A DNA stretch of 64,000 bases from Rhodocyclaceae bacterium (lineage in GTDB: Bacteria; Pseudomonadota; Gammaproteobacteria; Burkholderiales; Rhodocyclaceae): contig JADKDD010000001.1 in the NCBI GenBank assembly GCA_016718525.1, forward strand, positions 1,736,001-1,800,000, given 5' to 3'. A program made the translations under genes and the position numbers. The stretch's first letter is position 1, and every line of letters begins with the position of its first letter. Below, piece after piece: positions 45,477 through 53,483 of the stretch. The notes under the pieces are model-generated. The model saw only the letters and a program-made list of their open reading frames with translations, was not told where the DNA came from and ran no database searches.

Positions 45477-45961
45477 AGTGGTTTCACCATCAGCAAAGCG
45501 TGCCCGGCGTTGGGGTCGAGCACATAAGGGTGGAAGCCCGCACGCACATAGGTGCGCTGAGCCACGTGATTTTCCGAGAGTACTTCCAATGTCAATTTGC
45601 AACAACGCAAATCATGCGCCAGCTTCTCGGCGTAGGCCATGAGTAAGGCACCAACTCCTTTGCCGCGTGATCCGCTCTCGACCACGACGTCATGCACATT
45701 CAACAACGGTGCAGCGGCGAAGGTTGAAAACCCGACAATGCAATTGATCAGCCCAACGGCTTGACCGCTCGACTCATCCCACGCCAATCCGGCGTGAAAG
45801 TTATTCAGTGCTTTTACTCTGGAAATCAAATTCGCACGGGTGAAGGCCGAAAGCGGTGAGCCGCCGCCCATGGGATCACGGGCATAGCCATCGAGCAGAC
45901 GCAACAATTCCGCCGCGTCCTTTTCGTCATGCAAATCTACAGCACGAACGCTGACGGTCAT
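45473..45961 (-). CDS. GNAT-family N-acetyltransferase
   Basis: 162 aa from ATG 45961 (MTVSVRAVDLHDEKDAAELL); a six-codon longer frame overlaps the ubiD remnant. Acetyl-CoA-binding motif A is VESGSRGKGVGALLMAYAE (R/Q-G-x-G-x-G/A), followed by the beta-bulge segment CCKLTLEVLSENHVAQRTYVRAGF. Substrate unknown; small amine or protein N-terminus acetyltransfer is possible. It starts within 3 nt of the ubiD 3' end. Confidence 0.88.
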   Translation of the reverse strand: MTVSVRAVDLHDEKDAAELLRLLDGYARDPMGGGSPLSAFTRANLISRVKALNNFHAGLAWDESSGQAVGLINCIVGFSTFAAAPLLNVHDVVVESGSRGKGVGALLMAYAEKLAHDLRCCKLTLEVLSENHVAQRTYVRAGFHPYVLDPNAGHALLMVKPL

Positions 45962-47343
45962 AGCCCCAAATCTTTCCATATTGAATCAACTCTCGCCTTG
46001 ACTGCTGCATCCATGACAATTGGCCGACCCCATTCACGGCTGGTTTCAGCCGGCCATTTGTTGGTCGCGTCGATACCCATCTTGCTGCCCAAACCGGCAA
46101 CCGGCGAGGCGAAGTCGAGATAGTCAATCGGCGTGTTCTCCACAATCAGCGTATCACATGAACTGACGCAAAAAACTCCAGATGCCGAACATCACGCGTT
46201 TGGCATGTCCCGGATACTGCTTCTTCATGCTGACCACCGCCAGGCGATAGGAACAGCCCTCCGGCGGGAGATAGAAATCGGTAATCTCGGGAAACTGCTT
46301 TTGCAGCAGGGGAACAAATATTTCATTCAGCGCGACGCCCAACATCGCTGGTTCGTCGGACAGCTTACCGGTATAGGTGGAATGGTAAATCAAATCTTTG
46401 CGCATGATAATGCGCTCAACCATAAACACCGGAAACACTGCCTACTCGTTGTAGTAGCCGGTATGATCACCATAAAGTCCTTCGAGCGCGGTTTCGCCCG
46501 GATGGATAACGCCTTCAAGCACAATCTCGCTCGACGCGGGGACTTGCAGGTTGCTGCCGATGCACTTCACCAATTCGGTCTTCGATCCGCGCAACAGACC
46601 GGCGAATTGATATTCAGATAGCGTGTCGGGTACCGGCGTCACAGCGCCCAGAATGGTCGCCGGGTCGCAACCCAGGACGACAGCAATCGGAAATGGCGTG
46701 CCAGGGTGAGCGGCGAAGTGATCTGCGAGATCAAGCGCGCCACCACGGTGTGCGAGCCAGCGCATGATAAGTTTGTTCGGCGCGATGACTTGCTGCCGAT
46801 AAATACCAAGGTTTTGCCGCTGCTTATTCGGACCGCGGGTGACCACCAGCCCCCAGGTAATCAGCGGAGCCGCATCTTGCGGCCAACAGGTCTGGATCGG
46901 CAAGCGCGCAAGATCGAGGTCCTTCCCCTCCCACACCACATCCTGGCATGGCGCCGAAGACAACAGCTTCGGTGCCATGTTCAGGACTTGTTTCAATACC
47001 GGCCACTTGTCCCACGCATCGCGCAAGCCTTTGGGTGGTTCCGGTTCTTTCAGATAGGCCAACAGCTTGCCGACTTCGCGTAGAGAGGATTTCCAGTCAC
47101 TGGTTTCCGCAATGCTTGCCGTCACGCCGAGTGCAACCCGTTCCGGCGTGCCAAACAAATTTGCGAGGACAGGAATCGTATGACCTTTGGTCGCTCAAAC
47201 AGCAAGGCCGGCCCGCCAGCGCGTAGCACGCGGTCGGCGATTTCGGTCATCTCCAACGCAGGATCAACCTCAACGGTAATTCGTTTGAGTTGGCCGATTT
47301 TCTCCAGCTGCTGGATGAAATCGCGCAGTGAGTGATAGTTCAT
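45958..47343 (-). pseudogene. ubiD: UbiD 4-hydroxy-3-polyprenylbenzoate decarboxylase, multiply broken
   Basis: UbiD is the prenylated-FMN decarboxylase of ubiquinone synthesis. Four pieces can be read on the minus strand. MNYHSLRDFIQQLEKIGQLK starts at 47343. One G is missing at about 47184-47185 (ERPK, then GHTIPVLANLFGTPERVALG in the next frame). An in-frame TAG at 46442-46444 follows GDHTGYYNE, after which FPVFMVERIIMRKDLIYHST continues in frame. After WSFLRQFM the sequence jumps to DTLIVENTPIDYLDFASPV, losing about 32 codons (about 95 bp) and shifting frame at 46153. The C-terminus WGRPIVMDAAVKARVDSIW is intact. Three kinds of lesion make a non-functional gene likely. Confidence 0.9.
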
Positions 47344-47444
47344 AGCGGAGGCGCAAGCTCCAAAGTCATGATGGTTACCTGTCGAATAAGCGAATGTGGT
47401 TGGTCGAAATATTGTGACGTATTACGCTGCACCGGCTGGTGAAA

Positions 47445-47868
47445 CTATTTCCCCGCATATCGCTTCAGTTGGCCATTGACGATCTGAACGCGATCACCCG
47501 CAAGTATGGGCACTTCGTTCTCAAAATCAAACGAACGAATTTGACCATCGTCCATCTTTACTGTGACAACAGTCACCGTCTTTTCACCTGCCTTTTTTTC
47601 AATCGCACTCCCGGCATAGGCACCTCCCGCTGCTCCGGCAACCGTTGCTACCGTCTTTCCTGTGCCTTTACCAATTTGATTGCCCAGCAAACCGCCGACT
47701 AGCGCGCCACCGACCAGTCCCACTGCACTGGATTTGCCCTGTTCCGATTTTTGGGTAACCGATTCAACTCGGCCACATGCCGGGGCGCAGGCATCGGCGA
47801 GCGGGCGGCGAGACTGTACTAAGTACCAGCCCGCAAATGACTACGGTCAAACGATTTCGCATTTTCAT
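47445..47868 (-). pseudogene. Glycine-zipper (17 kDa antigen-like) envelope protein, frameshifted
   Basis: ATG at 47868, with AAGGAG 6 nt before, opens MKMRNRLTVVICGLVLSTVS, a signal peptide, then runs to a stop. From about 47810 another frame reads LADACAPACGRVESVTQKSE, then GLVGGALVGGLLGNQIGKGT (the glycine zipper) and a C-terminal SH3-like strand region (VPILAGDRVQIVNGQLKRY) to 47445. One indel near 47806-47813 joins them. Such proteins are outer-membrane or periplasmic SlyB/17 kDa relatives. Pseudogene or sequence error. Confidence 0.75.
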
Positions 47869-47960
47869 GATGACTCCTTCGGTTCAAAAAACGGTGGGCG
47901 ATGATTGTCTCGCCAGATTACAAAACTTCAAAAAGTTTGGTGCCCGGTGCATCCGCAACG

Positions 47961-48974
47961 CTACTTTTTCTGCCAACGGTCGCCCGACTCCAACAGAGAC
48001 AACGCGCCTGAACCATCCAGCCACACTCTGGCACTGACATTGTTACATAGCCACGCATCCCAAAATGCAGTACTCAGACCCAGGATCACACGATGATGAT
48101 TCAGGTTGCGTGGCCGATGCTCGCCCGGCAAAGCGCGGTCACCAAAGGCATTGTGTTCGGCACCATCGAGCACCAGTTCGTACTTTCCGTCGGGAGGTAA
48201 TGCCGGGAACACTGCGAGGCGCGATTCCATAGTGGCATCGCCAACCGGGGCAACGTCACGCGTCCCGGTCATCAGTAACCAGGGAATCCTGACCTCTGCA
48301 AAGGCTTTTTTGGCATCTCCGGCACGCGGTGCATTCGGGCTCATGATCACCGCCGCTTTGATACGGGGATCGGTAAAACTGATCTCACCCTTGGCACTGC
48401 GCTGCCCGCTAACGGCCTGCGTAGTGACCGCCCCGAACGAGTGACCTGACATCCCCAACCTTCCCAGATCCAGTCGCCCGGTCAATTGCCTTGATTCAGC
48501 CGAGTCTCCGGCACGCTGCCACTTCTCCAACTGATCAATCACTACCCCGACATCTTTGAAACGCAGCAAGGCATTCTCGATGCTTGCGGCCTGCCTAATC
48601 GAAGCCATACGCCGCTCGGCATGCATTCCCTTCCAAACGGCATCGTCGCTACCGTGGTGCTGGATGAAGACGACCACATAGCCACGCGCCGACCAATGCT
48701 CGCCGAGGTAAGGGTTACCTTCCCGGGTACCGCCCAGACCATGACTAAACAGCAGTACTGGTGCCGGTACGGATGTGGCGGGAAGGAAAACCCGCAAAGG
48801 TATTTCGCGCTGCCGTTGGGCATCCATGACTGCCAAATCAAGTCTGGTTGATTTGACTGAATCATTGATCCGTAATGGATCATATTCAGCCGTCCTTGCG
48901 CAGGCAGGCGCGGCAACGCTCAACGCAATGATGGCAAGTATTACTCGCATGACGCCAACCGAACTGTTATTCAT
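47961..48974 (-). CDS. Secreted alpha/beta hydrolase (dienelactone hydrolase / PAF-AH-like)
   Basis: 337 aa from ATG 48974 (AAAGG 7 nt before). Signal peptide MNNSSVGVMRVILAIIALSV, cleaved near APACA. LLFSHGLGG is the oxyanion-hole segment, GMSGHSFGAVTTQA contains the nucleophile Ser (GHSFG), LLMTGTRDVAP the acid region and LDGAEHNAFGD the His. The pattern matches Pfam chlorophyllase/PAF-acetylhydrolase-like hydrolases. Substrate unknown. The gene itself is intact although both neighbours are broken. Confidence 0.85.
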   Translation of the reverse strand: MNNSSVGVMRVILAIIALSVAAPACARTAEYDPLRINDSVKSTRLDLAVMDAQRQREIPLRVFLPATSVPAPVLLFSHGLGGTREGNPYLGEHWSARGYVVVFIQHHGSDDAVWKGMHAERRMASIRQAASIENALLRFKDVGVVIDQLEKWQRAGDSAESRQLTGRLDLGRLGMSGHSFGAVTTQAVSGQRSAKGEISFTDPRIKAAVIMSPNAPRAGDAKKAFAEVRIPWLLMTGTRDVAPVGDATMESRLAVFPALPPDGKYELVLDGAEHNAFGDRALPGEHRPRNLNHHRVILGLSTAFWDAWLCNNVSARVWLDGSGALSLLESGDRWQKK

Positions 48975-49016
48975 GGCCAGGCCTTTCAATTCCAAGTAAG
49001 CATATCTTCACAAGTG

Positions 49017-49508
49017 TCAGTCGGCTTTTCGCTCGCCAATATCGCGCGCGTAATTGATTAATGATCGACGGTACCTCGTCATATGTCCGGACAAGGCGAT
49101 CAGTGCAACTGACAGCGCCTGGTTCGGCTGCCCGGAATCTGCCAGAGCCAGCGCCAAAAATGCACTGACCGCATCATCATACTCATCAGACCCACGCAAC
49201 TGCTCGGTGCGAAGCAGGTCCACGCTTTCAGCGGCGGCGCCGACGTTGCGCAATGAGCTCGCCAGCTGAATCACGGCTTGCCGCCGGCGGTCCTCTGCCA
49301 AGCCCAGATTGAGCGCACGGAGATAAAACGGTATCGCCGCAGCCGAGTTGCCGGTTGAATCGTAAGCACTGACCTGTTCACAAGCACCGACGGCGCTGTC
49401 ATGTGGTAACTCACTGACCAGCGTATTCATTGCAGCAAGAAAACTGTCGCCGCTGTATTGATCCATTGCGACCCACAATGCCGCCAATCGGTGCTCCCAA
49501 TCCACCAT
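49017..49508 (-). CDS. Tetratricopeptide-repeat protein
   Basis: 163 aa from ATG 49508 (MVDWEHRLAALWVAMDQY), 14 nt after the metallo-hydrolase stop; a longer frame starts inside that gene. Helical repeats such as AVGACEQVSAYDSTGNSAAA, YLRALNLGLAEDRRRQAVIQ and FLALALADSGQPNQALSVAL are the TPR_5-type pattern of small bacterial TPR proteins. Likely a scaffold. No enzyme motif. Confidence 0.75.
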   Translation of the reverse strand: MVDWEHRLAALWVAMDQYSGDSFLAAMNTLVSELPHDSAVGACEQVSAYDSTGNSAAAIPFYLRALNLGLAEDRRRQAVIQLASSLRNVGAAAESVDLLRTEQLRGSDEYDDAVSAFLALALADSGQPNQALSVALIALSGHMTRYRRSLINYARDIGERKAD

Positions 49509-49522
49509 AGAACCCGGACTGT

Positions 49523-50532
49523 CTATTCCAGAGAAATATTTCGCGTTTCGCCGTGTTTCATCAACCAGATCCGTTCCGGTGCCAGTTGGTGCTGGCGACA
49601 CGCCGTCAGCAGATCACGCGGCGGATGGTCAAATGCCTCCTGTGTCAGCATGAAGGTGCCCCAATGCACGCCCATCGCCTGCTTGGCCTCCAGATCGAGC
49701 ATCAAGCGTACTGCGTCATCCGGATTTACATGCATCGCCTTCATGAAATCGCGCGGCAAATAAGCGCCAATCGGCAAAGCCAGAAAATCAACCACCCCTA
49801 AGCGCCGCCGGATTTCCTTGAAATCATTCGAATAACCGGTGTCACCAGGAAACAAGAAGCGCCATGGCGGCGCTTTGGCCCGCCGCCACTCAATCGCGAA
49901 GCCGCCCCACAGCGTGGCATTGGTATCAAACGGCGTGCGTCGACTCCAGTGTTGTGAAGGGGTAAACGTCAGTCGCAATTCTGGTGAAAGCGCTACGCTG
50001 TCCCCCCAATCGAGCTCGACCACATTGGGAATATCCCGCGCGTCGAACCAGGCTTTTAAACCCATGGCGACAAAAAACGCGGCGTTTGTCCCGCTGCAAT
50101 CATCCGTGCAATCGTGTCGTCGCACAAATGATCGTAGTGATTATGCGAAATCAGCACCACGTCAATTGGTGGCAGTTGCGCTGCCGTCAGCGGCGCCGGC
50201 ACACGGCGCGGCGCACCAAAGCGCCCGTAAGGGCCGGCAAATTTGGCCAGTGTCGGGTCGGTCAAAATATTCAGTCCGGCAACTTGCAACAATATCGTGA
50301 CATGCCCCAACCACGTCACTACCGGCTTCGTTTGCCGCAGCGCGAGGAGCGAGTGATCGACCTTCGTGCTCCATTCCTCGGCAAACTTTTGGTAGCCGCC
50401 GCGCGGCGCGGACTTTGGCGTGAAGTCGCCGCGCAAGGTACGCCAAACCATTTCGTGCCATGGAAAATTGCCAATCACAACCTCGGGGTCGCTATTGGTA
50501 AAGCCGTTGCTGCGACGATGCGTGGTCGACAC
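49523..50532 (-). pseudogene. Metallo-beta-lactamase-fold hydrolase (UlaG/NAPE-PLD-like), frameshifted
   Basis: GTG at 50532 opens MSTTHRRSNGFTNSDPEVVI. The metal motif SHNHYDHLCDDTI (HxHxDH) follows, then AAGQTPRFL and a stop. Dropping one base from the frame at the run 50072-50077 (six T on the minus strand where seven are needed) restores FFVAMGLKAWFDARDI, SQHWSRRTPF, FPGDTGYS (motif 3), GVHWGTF and KHGETR. Otherwise complete. A single homopolymer indel, so an error is possible. A dispersed repeat is read here in antisense as LTACRQHQL. Confidence 0.8.
49580..49610 (+). repeat. Dispersed repeat copy inside the metallo-hydrolase gene
   Basis: GCCAGTTGGTGCTGGC then GACACGCCGTCAGC. The exact core lies within the self-complementary GCCAG-TTGGTG-CTGGC. 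The gene on the minus strand reads it as LTACRQHQLAP. Confidence 0.75.
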
Positions 50533-50533
50533 G

Positions 50534-51419
50534 TCAACTAGCCAGCAACGGCAGAATCGTCAGATCGACGACGAGACCGGAAAAGACAGCCGCGCCGATC
50601 CATGCGTTGTGCCGGAAAGCCTTGAAGCACTGTCCACGATCTCGATGGCGAATAAGAAAATAGTGATAAGTGGCAATTCCCCACGCGACGCAGATGCCGG
50701 CCTGGAAACCCCAGCCAAGGCCCTGCAAAAGGCCGATCGCGCACAGTATGCCGAGCGTCATTAAGTAGCAGGCCATGACCGCCAGCACGTCATACTGACC
50801 GAAAGTAATGGCAGAGGTTCGAATCCCGATTTTCAGATCATCATCCCGGTCAACCATCGCATACTCGGTATCGTAGGCAATTGCCCAGAAGACATTGGCC
50901 AGCAGCATCCACCATGCCACGGCAGGAACTTCACCCTGAATCGCAGCAAATGCCATCGGAATGCCAAATCCAAAGGCGATGCCAAGATACGCTTGAGGAA
51001 TCGCAAAAAAACGCTTGGTAAATGGATAACTGGCTGCCAAAAACAGCGCCAATGCGGCCATTGCCCAGACCAGTTTGGCTAATGGCAGAATCAATAAGCC
51101 GGCGGCCAAAACAAGCCCGGCCGCGAGCGATAAGGCTTCCTGGCAGTAACTTGACCGGTAGCCATAGGCCTATCCTTGGTCCGCTCGACGTGCCGGTCAA
51201 AGTCCTTGTCGGCATAGTCGTTAATCACGCAGCCTGCTGAACGCATCAAGACCGTGCCTAAACAAAATATCCAGAGCAGCGTCAAGTCCGGCATACCGCC
51301 AGCAGCGAGCCACAACCCCACAGCGTCGGCCACAGCAGCAGCAAAATGCCAATCGGCTTATCCAGGCGCATCAACTTTTCGTACAAGTCGAGGCGTTGCT
51401 TTAGGTCATCCCATGTCAT
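50534..51419 (-). pseudogene. ubiA: 4-hydroxybenzoate polyprenyltransferase, two single-base deletions
   Basis: Membrane prenyltransferase of ubiquinone synthesis. ATG 51419 opens MTWDDLKQRLDLYEKLMRLD then KPIGILLLLWPTLWG. A G is missing in the run at 51316-51319, after which LWLAAGGMPDLTLLWIF reads in the next frame and includes the catalytic NDYADKDFDRHV (first Asp-rich motif). A second G is missing at about 51139-51140 (QVTAR, then EALSLAAGLVLAAGLLILPL). The last piece has DTEYAMVDRDDDLKIGIRTS (second Asp-rich motif) and ends at 50534. Homopolymer deletions leave open whether this is a real lesion. It overlaps no other supported gene. Confidence 0.85.
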
Positions 51420-51439
51420 GGTCACGATTGTAACGGTGC

Positions 51440-52798
51440 ATGATTGCCCCGACGCTGGACAGTCAGTCGATAATTACCTATGCTCACGGGATGCTCTCCG
51501 CATTACAGCGCACGAAATGGCGCTTGACGCCAACCGCGGCCATCGCCTCGCTTCTGCTCGGTCTGGCCATGATTTCGTCATTCTTTCTGTTATTGCAGCG
51601 GCAGGAAATCATCGAGCAGGCGGCCGACCGGATCTACGACGTGGCCATGCCGACCATGGCCGATGCGACGAGAATGGTCCGTGGGTTAGAGCGCCTGGCA
51701 CGTGCGGGTGAGGGGCTGATGTGGATTGAGGACATCAATCAACGTCAGCAAATTCGCCTCGCCCTGGTCAGCATCGCGGAGGACGGTGTATTGCAGGGCG
51801 ACCCCGAGATACGGGCAACCATCCAGAGCGCGTTTGCATTGCTCGATGAAAATCTCGCGGCGTTGGCACAGCACGGCAAGTCGGCGCGAAATCAGTGCTT
51901 GGAGCGTTGGAAACCTTTGGCGCAAAAGTTATTTGACTTGTCAGAGGTTATTAGCTCAACCGCATCGATCGCCGCAATCGATGAAGCCGAGCGCATCATC
52001 GAAGCCACACGCGACTCACGCGACCGCATGTTGCGCTTGGCGGCTGCGATGCTGGTTTTTCTGGCGGTCAGCGTAAGCATGCTGATGTGGCTCATCGTGC
52101 GACCGCTCACCCGATTGTCCAGATCGTTGGAGCAAGCACAGGCCGGCTTGTATGGTGCCAGCCAGGAGGAGGTATTTCGAGAATTTCAAGTGGTCGCTGA
52201 TGCCGCAGATGTACTCGCCGCCGGTCACCGCGCGCTCGCCGCCAGCAAGGAGCAGTTGGAACTAATGGCGCACACAGATGTACTGACCGGACTCGCCAAC
52301 CGTCGACGATTCATCGCGACTGCCGAGAATGAACTTTCGCGCCACGACCGCTACGGTTATGTGACTTCACTGATCATGTTTGACCTGGATAACTTTAAAC
52401 AGATTAACGATCGTTACGGACATGACGGTGGTGATGCCGTGCTGCGGGCAATCGGCACCGGCTTGGTTGGTTTGGTCAGGCGTGTCGACTTGCTGGCGCG
52501 AATCGGCGGAGAAGAGTTCGCTGTTCTTTTGCCGGAGCAGGGTCAGGACGTCGCCATGCTCAGCGCCCAGCGCCTGCGCGCCGCAGTGGAGGCAATGGCG
52601 ATTTCAACTGCTACCCATACGGCGATCCGCTTCACCGCAAGTTTTGGTGTTGCCGAACACCTGTCGGGTGAATCGCTCGAGGCGTTCATGAATCGGGCTG
52701 ACATGGCGCTTTATGAGGCCAAATCGACGGGACGCAATCGTGTCATCGTTGCGCCCAGTGTTGCAAAAGACCAGCCTTTGGACACGCCATCGACCTAG
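51440..52798 (+). CDS. Membrane diguanylate cyclase (GGDEF)
   Basis: Makes the second messenger c-di-GMP. 452 aa. One membrane segment (TAAIASLLLGLAMISSFFLLL), a periplasmic four-helix-like sensor (about 60-200), a second membrane segment (MLVFLAVSVSMLMWLIV), a HAMP-like linker, then GGDEF: DVLTGLANRRRF, DLDNFKQINDRYGHDGGDAV and the active loop RIGGEEFAVLL. No I-site RxxD is evident just before it (LLARIGG). Start uncertain: ATG 51491 is also possible. Converges with ubiC, overlapping by 4 nt. Confidence 0.9.
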   Translation: MIAPTLDSQSIITYAHGMLSALQRTKWRLTPTAAIASLLLGLAMISSFFLLLQRQEIIEQAADRIYDVAMPTMADATRMVRGLERLARAGEGLMWIEDINQRQQIRLALVSIAEDGVLQGDPEIRATIQSAFALLDENLAALAQHGKSARNQCLERWKPLAQKLFDLSEVISSTASIAAIDEAERIIEATRDSRDRMLRLAAAMLVFLAVSVSMLMWLIVRPLTRLSRSLEQAQAGLYGASQEEVFREFQVVADAADVLAAGHRALAASKEQLELMAHTDVLTGLANRRRFIATAENELSRHDRYGYVTSLIMFDLDNFKQINDRYGHDGGDAVLRAIGTGLVGLVRRVDLLARIGGEEFAVLLPEQGQDVAMLSAQRLRAAVEAMAISTATHTAIRFTASFGVAEHLSGESLEAFMNRADMALYEAKSTGRNRVIVAPSVAKDQPLDTPST

Positions 52799-53451
52799 TT
52801 CGGTGCTGAACTGCCCAAGGTTCTGTTATTCGCGGCTCCAGCGCTGCTTGCCGGCGGCAGAAAAACTTCTGTCACCAAAAGTCTGGCGGCGCCCCGGGTA
52901 AACATCGCTCGCCTCGCTATCAGGGTCGGTGACTGCACGCCGCCTGGCTGGTGTACCCATGTCCGCGCTGCCTGATAAAGGGGGTGCTGCGCGCACACTT
53001 GGCGATACCTCAATGGTCCGGCGTAAACCCGTGGGTCCGTGAACAAGACCACCGCCAGCGCATTGCGGCCGGCACGACGCAGCAGTCTGATTGCTGGCCC
53101 ATTTGCCAATGTGTGGGCGAACACCCACGGCACGCCGTCCACGGTAAGCACCACTTCCCGGACCATCAGCAATCGTCCACCTCGCCGGCCAAGGGATGCG
53201 CCGGCAAACCAGGCTTCATCGCGATTGGGCAGCGCCCTGGTCTGTCGCACGCGCAGGACCTTGGTTGTGCCATGGCGCTGCAAACGCGCCGTCAAGGAAG
53301 CGCTCTCGCGCAAACAACCGGTAAGACGCTGTGTGGGGCTCCCGTTACCAATGCCGGGTCTTAGCGTGAGCGGTAGCAGCGGCAACCAGCCACCGGGGTC
53401 AACTGAATGCGCGCGGCGGTCAGGACGATGATGATGAGTACTCAGCTTCAT
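52795..53451 (-). CDS. ubiC: Chorismate pyruvate-lyase
   Basis: Makes 4-hydroxybenzoate, the ring precursor of ubiquinone. 218 aa from ATG 53451 (MKLSTHHHRPDRRAHSVDPG); a longer frame reaches into recG. Family features: a TG/ESASLTARL start, VREVVLTVDGVPWVFAHTL (contains the Arg/Glu active-site area) and LFTDPRVYAGPL. The N-terminus is unusually His/Arg-rich. Unlike ubiA and ubiD in this window, its frame is intact. Downstream of recG on the same strand. Confidence 0.85.
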   Translation of the reverse strand: MKLSTHHHRPDRRAHSVDPGGWLPLLPLTLRPGIGNGSPTQRLTGCLRESASLTARLQRHGTTKVLRVRQTRALPNRDEAWFAGASLGRRGGRLLMVREVVLTVDGVPWVFAHTLANGPAIRLLRRAGRNALAVVLFTDPRVYAGPLRYRQVCAQHPLYQAARTWVHQPGGVQSPTLIARRAMFTRGAARLLVTEVFLPPASSAGAANNRTLGSSAPN

Positions 53452-53483
53452 AAATTGATTGGCGCCCTTCTCCCGTTTGTACG

